From: Thermoanaerobaculia bacterium
GTDB taxonomy: Bacteria > Acidobacteriota > Thermoanaerobaculia > Gp7-AA8
Assembly: GCA_023700825.1 (NCBI GenBank)
Contig: JAMPYE010000165.1
Span: 1 to 8,785 of the forward strand
Reading direction: 5' to 3'
DNA length: 8,785 bases
A model generated the notes under the pieces. It did not search any database and was not told where the DNA came from. It was given only the letters and a program-made list of their open reading frames with translations. The translations under genes and the position numbers were made by a program. Positions 4,917 to 8,785 of this stretch are shown in pieces. How positions within the stretch are numbered: the stretch's first letter is position 1; every line of letters begins with the position of its first letter.

Positions 4917-6185
4917 ATGAGGCACAATCGGGAGCTCGTGAACGATAGCAGGGAGCAAGCGGTCCGGGAGACCGTGGAGCGGATCTACCGCGAGGAGTCG
5001 CGACGCATCTTCGCGACGCTGATCCGGCTCGTGGGAGACTTCGATCTCGCCGAGGAGGCGATGCACGAGGCGTTCGCGGCGGCGGTCGAGAGGTGGCCTG
5101 TCGATGGCATCCCGGAGAAGCCGTTCGCGTGGCTCGTGTCGACGGGGCGGTTCAAGGCGATCGACACGATCCGGCGGATGGCGCGATTCGAGTCGGACCC
5201 GGAGCGCGTCGCGCTCGCGACGGTCCCCGCGAAGGCGGACGAGACGATCGACGAGGAGCAGTTTCGCGACGATCAGCTGCGGCTCATCTTTACCTGCTGC
5301 CATCCGTCTCTACCGGCGACCACCCGAGTCGCGATGACGCTGCGCGAAATGTGCGGACTGACCACGGAAGAGGTCGCGCGCGCATTCCTGACGTCTCCGG
5401 CGACCATCGCGCAAAGGATCGTGCGGGGCAAGGCGAAGCTCCGCGACGAGCGGATCGCGTACCAGGTGCCGTCGCGAGACGAGCTGCCGACGCGGCTCGA
5501 CTCGGTCCTCTCGGTGATCTATCTCGTGTTCAACGAGGGCTACTCGGCGCGCTCGGGCGACTCCGTCGTCCGGCACGACCTCTCCTCCGAAGCGATCCGC
5601 CTCGGGCGCGTGCTCATGGATCTGTTGCCCGATGGGGAAGTGGCGGGACTGCTCGCGCTGATGCTGCTGCACGACTCGCGGCGGAGGGCGCGCATCGACG
5701 CCGCCGGGGACCTCGTGCTGCTCGAGGATCAGGAGCGCACGCTTTGGGATCGCCCGACGATCGACGAAGGGCTGCGGCTGGTCGAGCGCGCATTCGCGTC
5801 GGGGGAAGTGGGAGCCTACACTCTTCAGGCCGCGATCTCCGGGGCGCACGCGACGGCGCGCGACGTTCGCGACACCGACTGGGGTCGCATCGTGGCGCTC
5901 TACGATCTCCTGCTTCGCGCGGAGCCGTCGCCGGTCGCGGAGCTGAACCGCGCCGTCGCGATCGCGATGCGCGACACGCCGGAGGCCGGTCTGCGCCTGA
6001 TCGACGGAATCCTCGAGCGGGGAGAGCTCGCGTCATACCACCTCGCGCACGCGGCGCGGGCCGACCTTCTGCGACGGCTCGGGCGGAGCGCCGCAGCGAA
6101 GGTGGCGTACGAGCAGGCGCTCGCGATGTCGACGCTGGAGCCGGAGCGCCGGTATCTCGAAAAGCGGCTCCGGGAGCTCGGCTGA
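4917..6185 (+). CDS. ECF42-type RNA polymerase sigma factor with C-terminal TPR extension
   Basis: A 422-residue protein from the ATG at 4917. The sigma-2 domain covers about 14-88, with core-binding DLAEEAMHEAF (43-53) and FKAIDTIRR near 79-87. The sigma-4 helix-turn-helix is about 124-177 (TTEEVARAFLTSPATIAQRI). LIFTCCHPSLP (123-133), FNEGY (205-209), GAYTLQAAISGAHA (299-312), DWGRIVALYDLL (321-332) and SPVAELNRAVAIA (338-350) match the conserved pattern of ECF42 factors. Their long TPR-like C-terminus is reported to be needed for activity, and no membrane anti-sigma is used. Two DGPF proteins follow, the standard ECF42 partners. The start is uncertain: ATG 4905, ATG 4917 and GTG 4938 (GGGAG 3 nt before it) are all in frame and none has a good ribosome site; a TTG at 4848 would translate the repeat and is unlikely. 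Confidence 0.9.
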   Translation: MRHNRELVNDSREQAVRETVERIYREESRRIFATLIRLVGDFDLAEEAMHEAFAAAVERWPVDGIPEKPFAWLVSTGRFKAIDTIRRMARFESDPERVALATVPAKADETIDEEQFRDDQLRLIFTCCHPSLPATTRVAMTLREMCGLTTEEVARAFLTSPATIAQRIVRGKAKLRDERIAYQVPSRDELPTRLDSVLSVIYLVFNEGYSARSGDSVVRHDLSSEAIRLGRVLMDLLPDGEVAGLLALMLLHDSRRRARIDAAGDLVLLEDQERTLWDRPTIDEGLRLVERAFASGEVGAYTLQAAISGAHATARDVRDTDWGRIVALYDLLLRAEPSPVAELNRAVAIAMRDTPEAGLRLIDGILERGELASYHLAHAARADLLRRLGRSAAAKVAYEQALAMSTLEPERRYLEKRLRELG

Positions 6186-6203
6186 AAGAATTTTCTACGG
6201 GCC

Positions 6204-6230
6204 TGTCGAAATGACGCCCCGCCGTTCGAC
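6204..6230 (+). promoter_or_regulatory. Candidate ECF42 target promoter
   Basis: TGTCGA (6204-6209), exactly 17 nt, then CGAC (6227-6230) lie just past the sigma gene's stop and 46 nt before the first DGPF start. ECF42 targets are described with TGTCGA at -35 and CGA/TC at -10 upstream of DGPF genes, which this fits in sequence, spacing and place. Transcription would start near 6236, leaving a leader of about 40 nt that contains the ribosome site. Confidence 0.7.
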
Positions 6231-6276
6231 TACAGGGCAGAAGCACGGATTTCGAGACGAAACGAGGAGAAGAGCG

Positions 6277-6693
6277 ATGAGATTCATTTGCCTGGGCTAT
6301 GCCGATGAGACGATATTCAAGGAGATTCCCGAAGAGAAGATGAAGGGCTTCATGGAGGAGTGCTTCGTGTACGACGACGTGCTGCGCCGCGGCGGTCATT
6401 TCGTCGGCGGAGAGGCGCTGCAGCCGGCGAGCACGGCGGTCACGCTTCGCTTCCGCGAAGGAAAGGTCGACGTGACCGACGGGCCGTACATCGAAACGAA
6501 GGAGTACCTCGGCGGGATTCTTTTCCTCGAGGCTCGCGACCTGAACCACGCGATCGCGCTGATGTCGAAACACCCCGGCGTTCGCTTCGGCCCGTTCGAG
6601 ATCCGCCCCGCCGACGTGGAGATCAACGCGCTCGTCAGGGAGCGTGACGAGCGCATTCGCGCGGAGCGCGCGGGCGGAAAGGCGAAGGGCTGA
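6277..6693 (+). CDS. YCII/DGPF-domain protein, first copy
   Basis: A 138-residue protein starting at the ATG with GAGGAG 7 nt upstream (6264-6269). It is a YCII-related (PF03795) ferredoxin-like alpha/beta domain: a first strand MRFICLGYAD, the loop RRGGHFVGGEALQP (37-50), a strand TAVTLRF (53-59), and the signature VTDGPYIETKEYLGGILFLEA (66-86, motif DGPY at 68-71), followed by a helix ending in KHP (98-100). The family motif is DGPF; here Phe is replaced by Tyr. The C-terminus (from 118) is a charged helix, RERDERIRAERAGGKAKG. Proteins of this family accompany ECF42 sigma factors; their biochemical role is unsettled, although the fold suggests a small-molecule enzyme or binder. It is the probable direct target of the upstream sigma factor. 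Confidence 0.92.
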   Translation: MRFICLGYADETIFKEIPEEKMKGFMEECFVYDDVLRRGGHFVGGEALQPASTAVTLRFREGKVDVTDGPYIETKEYLGGILFLEARDLNHAIALMSKHPGVRFGPFEIRPADVEINALVRERDERIRAERAGGKAKG

Positions 6694-6748
6694 GCGCCTG
6701 AGAGCTGCAGGCGAGGGATATCGAGAGACCGAGAGGAGAGAACACGCG

Positions 6749-7171
6749 ATGAGAGTCATGGTCATGGTGAAGGCGACGAGGAGCTCGGAGGCGGGAGAGA
6801 TGCCGAGCGAGCAGCTCATGACGGACATGGGGAAGTTCAACGAGGAGCTGGTCAACGCGGGAATCATGCTCGCGGGCGAAGGGCTGCACCCGAGCAGCAG
6901 GGGCGTGCGCGTCCGCTTCTCGGGGAAAGACCGGGTCGTCACCGACGGACCGTTCGCGGAGACGAAGGAGCTCGTCGCCGGGTTCTGGCTCTGGAAGGTC
7001 GACTCGATGGCTCAGGCGATCGAGTGGGTGAGGCGATGCCCGAACCCGATGATGGAAGACTCCGACATCGAGATTCGTCCGCTCTTCGAAATGGAAGACT
7101 TCGGCGAGAGCATGAGTGAGGAGCTGCGCGAGCAGGAGGACCGCCTGCGGGCGCGAATCGAGGAGAAGTGA
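6749..7171 (+). CDS. YCII/DGPF-domain protein, second copy
   Basis: A 140-residue protein starting MRVMVMVKAT; AGGAG (6734-6738) stands 10 nt before the ATG. The domain matches the previous gene: LAGEGLHPSSRGVRVRF (41-57), then VVTDGPFAETKELVAGFWLW (63-82) with the canonical DGPF at 66-69, a helix SMAQAIEWVRRCP (86-98) and IEIRPLF (107-113). It is clearly diverged from its neighbour, so the duplication is old or the two came separately. It has an acidic, charged C-terminal helix (about 116-140). The 55-nt gap has no ECF42 motif or terminator, so it probably shares the transcript of the first copy. Confidence 0.92.
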   Translation: MRVMVMVKATRSSEAGEMPSEQLMTDMGKFNEELVNAGIMLAGEGLHPSSRGVRVRFSGKDRVVTDGPFAETKELVAGFWLWKVDSMAQAIEWVRRCPNPMMEDSDIEIRPLFEMEDFGESMSEELREQEDRLRARIEEK

Positions 7172-7202
7172 GTCGCCGGCTGGAGCCGGAAACGGTAGCG
7201 GG

Positions 7203-7236
7203 AATGCGAAACGCATTACCGAGGTACTATGAGGTA
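7203..7236 (+). promoter_or_regulatory. Inverted and direct repeats before vapB, probable autoregulatory operator
   Basis: AATGCG (7203-7208), AAA, CGCATT (7212-7217) form a perfect 6-bp dyad. TACC/GGTA (7217-7226) forms a second. GAGGTA occurs twice exactly 10 nt apart (7221-7226 and 7231-7236), the second touching the start codon. AbrB-type antitoxins and their VapC complexes usually repress their own promoter at such repeats. Confidence 0.4.
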
Positions 7237-7496
7237 TGGCACTACCGCAATCGAAGGTTACAGCGCAGGGACAGATCTCGGTTCCCGCCGAAGTCCGGCG
7301 GAAGCTCGGGATCGGGCCGGGCTCGGTCCTGGAGTGGGAGCAGGACGGCGAGCAGGTCGTGGTCAGGAGAGCGGGCCGATTCTCGTCGGTGGAAGTTCAC
7401 GCGGCGATCTTCCCCAGGAAGCCCGCGCCCAGGAAGCTCGCAGACCTGAAGCGGGCGATCGGGCGACACGCGAAGGCGAAGCATGCGGGCCGTTGA
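7236..7496 (+). CDS. vapB: AbrB/SpoVT-type antitoxin (VapB)
   Basis: An 86-residue protein. Residues 4-47 form a SpoVT-AbrB swapped-hairpin DNA-binding domain: SKVTAQGQISVPAEVRRKLG (6-25), then IGPGSVLEWEQDGEQVVVRR. The region after about residue 48, rich in Lys, Arg, Ala and Pro, is the expected toxin-binding tail. It dimerises, binds the operator and neutralises the downstream PIN nuclease. The ribosome site is GAGGT at 7221-7225, rather far (10 nt); a second GAGG sits only 1 nt before the ATG. Its 3' end overlaps the toxin gene by 14 nt, the usual translational coupling. It follows the DGPF genes by 64 nt with its own operator-like repeats, so it is likely a separate unit. Confidence 0.9.
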   Translation: MALPQSKVTAQGQISVPAEVRRKLGIGPGSVLEWEQDGEQVVVRRAGRFSSVEVHAAIFPRKPAPRKLADLKRAIGRHAKAKHAGR

Positions 7497-7863
7497 CACG
7501 AACGTGCTCGTCCGTCTCGTCACCCGCGACGACGTGAAGCAGGTCGCGGCCGCGGAGCAATTCGTGGCGAAGGGCGCGTGGGTATCTCATCTCGTGCTCG
7601 CGGAGACGACCTGGGTCCTCGGTGCCGCGTACGACGTCGACCATCGGGGGATCGCGACGGCGGTCGCGATGCTCCTCGACCACGAGACGCTGACGATCCA
7701 GGATGCGGATGTGGTCGCGGCGGCGCTCGGGCACTATCGAGTTCGGCCTTCGCTTGGCTTCTCGGACTGCCTCGTGCTCGAGATCGCGAGGCGGGCCGGA
7801 CACCTGCCTCTCGGCACGTTCGACAGGAATTTGAGCAAGCTGGAGGGTGCCGAGCGCGTGTAG
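7483..7863 (+). CDS. vapC: PIN-domain ribonuclease toxin (VapC)
   Basis: A 126-residue single PIN domain. The acidic metal-binding residues are in place: Asp5 in AVDTNVLVR, Glu41 in LAETTW, Asp95 in GFSDCLV and Asp114 in GTFDRNL. VapC toxins are Mg-dependent RNases, often cutting tRNA or rRNA, held inactive by VapB. The ATG lies inside the antitoxin gene (14-nt overlap), the standard antitoxin-toxin order. All catalytic acids are intact and length is normal for the family, so the toxin is probably functional. The RNA target cannot be read from sequence. Confidence 0.93.
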   Translation: MRAVDTNVLVRLVTRDDVKQVAAAEQFVAKGAWVSHLVLAETTWVLGAAYDVDHRGIATAVAMLLDHETLTIQDADVVAAALGHYRVRPSLGFSDCLVLEIARRAGHLPLGTFDRNLSKLEGAERV

Positions 7864-7892
7864 GCAAGTCGGCGTTCCACGAAGCAGTCATT

Positions 7893-7909
7893 CCAGGATG
7901 CGCTCCTGG
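7893..7909. terminator. Possible bidirectional hairpin between vapC and doxX
   Basis: CCAGGA (7893-7898) pairs with TCCTGG (7904-7909) around a 5-nt loop, in the 98-nt gap between convergent genes. No U-tract follows on either strand, so termination is only suggested by position. Confidence 0.25.
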
Positions 7910-7961
7910 CCGCGGCAGTGGCCATCTCCCGAGGCCTGCGCGTGAGCCTGGGGTGAGGGTT

Positions 7962-8336
7962 CTACGCTTTGAAGAGGGGCTTGTAGGTCTCCCGGTGCTG
8001 CCAGGCGACGAAGGCGTTCGCGAAGACGAGGAAGATGCCGAAGGGGAGTCCTTCCGGCGCCAGGAACACGCCGACGAAGAAGATGTTCACGATGATCGGC
8101 GCGATGAGAACCGTTGCGAGCGGAATGAATTTTCCGGAGACGAAGAGGGTGCCGCACACGAGCTCGAAGACTTTCACCGTCGGCAGCAGGTAGACCGACG
8201 CTTCGAGCCCGTCGTTGAACGTCTTCATCGAGCCGGTGAGCGGAGGGGGCGTGATGAGCTTGAAAAAGTAGGTGATGGACGCAAAAAGGAAGAGCAGTCC
8301 CATCAGCCAGCGCACGATCACGGTCGCGATCTTCAT
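7962..8336 (-). CDS. DoxX-family small membrane protein
   Basis: A 124-residue protein starting at the ATG at 8336, which has GAGGAG at 8345-8350 (8 nt away). A longer frame beginning at 8447 has no ribosome site and would add 37 unrelated residues. Four hydrophobic segments lie at about 5-24, 46-64, 69-91 and 97-113. The opening IVRWLMGLLFLFASITYFFKL and the FELVCGTLFVSGKFIPLATV stretch (57-76) fit the DoxX / DoxX-like group of four-helix inner-membrane proteins. Family members have been linked to oxidative-stress or quinone-related complexes, but many have no known role. It is monocistronic here or follows the hydrolase gene at 8460; the 123-nt gap leaves both open. Confidence 0.82.
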   Translation of the reverse strand: MKIATVIVRWLMGLLFLFASITYFFKLITPPPLTGSMKTFNDGLEASVYLLPTVKVFELVCGTLFVSGKFIPLATVLIAPIIVNIFFVGVFLAPEGLPFGIFLVFANAFVAWQHRETYKPLFKA

Positions 8337-8459
8337 CGTTCCAACTCCTCGGAATTCGCTTCTCGCTTCGTTTGGATAGCCCAGTCTAACCGATTGAGGG
8401 ATCGCGCGCTTCGCGGCGACGGCGGGCGCAAGCTCGTGACAGGCCACGCGAGCGGCCTC

Positions 8460-8785
8460 TCACTGTCTTCGTGAGCCATCCGGGTTAGGCGGAATCGCCG
8501 GGAACGAAGCAGGCGCGACTCGAGCTACGAGCCAGTCGCAGAGCGATGCATGCGCGGCGCTCGCGGGATCGAGGAACGCCATGTGGCCGCCGTCGCCGGG
8601 TTCCATGAACTCGATGCAGTCGCCCGCCTCCCGACTGGCCCGGCTGTAGCTTCGCGCGATCTCGACGGGAACGACATCGTCGGCCGTGCCGTGGATGACG
8701 AGCTGCGGCACCTTCAGCGGGAGCATGAGCAGGGGAGATGCCGACCGATAACGCGCGGGCCATTCGTCGGGTGTTCCGCCGAGCA
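8460..8785 (-). CDS. Alpha/beta hydrolase, C-terminal part (cut by right edge)
   Basis: The minus-strand frame is open from the right edge to the TGA at 8460-8462 and shows 107 residues. It begins LGGTPDEWPARYRSASPL, then LKVPQLVIHGTADDVVPVEI, and later EPGDGGHMAFLDP. HGTADDVVP supplies the catalytic Asp (codon 8679-8681) and GGHMAF the catalytic His (codon 8583-8585). The nucleophile elbow would lie upstream, outside the window. The pattern matches prolyl-oligopeptidase or dienelactone-hydrolase-like alpha/beta hydrolases; the substrate is unknown. The Met at 8726 is internal, not the start. It is not a copy of the exported hydrolase at 468-1463: the motifs around Asp and His differ. Confidence 0.85.
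   Translation of the reverse strand, partial: LGGTPDEWPARYRSASPLLMLPLKVPQLVIHGTADDVVPVEIARSYSRASREAGDCIEFMEPGDGGHMAFLDPASAAHASLCDWLVARVAPASFPAIPPNPDGSRRQ

Noticed and set aside
6211..6276. ATG 22 codons upstream of the first DGPF start
   Set aside because: It lies inside the candidate promoter spacer and has no ribosome site; the ATG at 6277 has GAGGAG at good spacing and fits the family's N-terminus.
5614..6942. Minus-strand open frame of 442 codons
   Set aside because: It lies opposite the sigma factor and both DGPF genes, shows no domain, and its product is low-complexity in Arg, Pro and Ser.
8441..8458. Hairpin AGGCC/GGCCT as terminator of the right-edge hydrolase
   Set aside because: The stem is only 5 bp with an 8-nt loop and no U-tract; it is too weak to list as a feature.

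Overview
The window is high-GC bacterial chromosomal DNA (roughly two thirds G+C by eye), densely coded on both strands. The gene mix is an SdpR/SdpI unit, an ECF42-type sigma factor with DGPF proteins, a His-rich TPR lipoprotein, a VapBC pair, DoxX, and structured intergenic repeats. It resembles soil Acidobacteriota or a similar environmental phylum. That assignment is inference: no rRNA or tRNA gene is present to settle it.

Left part, minus strand (1-2391): a secreted beta-helix-like protein is cut by the left edge. Upstream of it, in the same direction, lies a three-gene unit: ArsR-type autorepressor (sdpR-like), six-TM SdpI-like protein, and exported alpha/beta hydrolase. Its genes are joined by two ATGA stop/start overlaps. 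A promoter and an A+T-rich palindromic operator sit directly in front of the repressor gene. Centre (2392-4916): a divergent intergenic region with a nested inverted-repeat element precedes a plus-strand TPR lipoprotein gene. A repeat-rich non-coding stretch of about 550 nt follows, holding GGGGTCAGAGCTTC-type motifs in both orientations, a 10-bp hairpin, an AATCGC heptad array and the second copy of a two-hairpin dispersed repeat.

Right part (4917-8785): an ECF42-type sigma factor with a C-terminal TPR extension is followed by two YCII/DGPF proteins. A candidate ECF42 promoter (TGTCGA-N17-CGAC) lies between the sigma gene and the first DGPF gene, so the sigma factor probably drives its neighbours. 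A vapBC toxin-antitoxin pair follows. Then, on the minus strand, come a DoxX-type membrane protein and the C-terminal part of another alpha/beta hydrolase cut by the right edge.

No wholly new multi-gene system is obvious. The best leads are the dispersed two-hairpin repeat whose copy differences fall in the loops, the inverted GGGGTCAG repeat cluster, the hydrolase added to the SdpRI unit, and the visible ECF42 target promoter.
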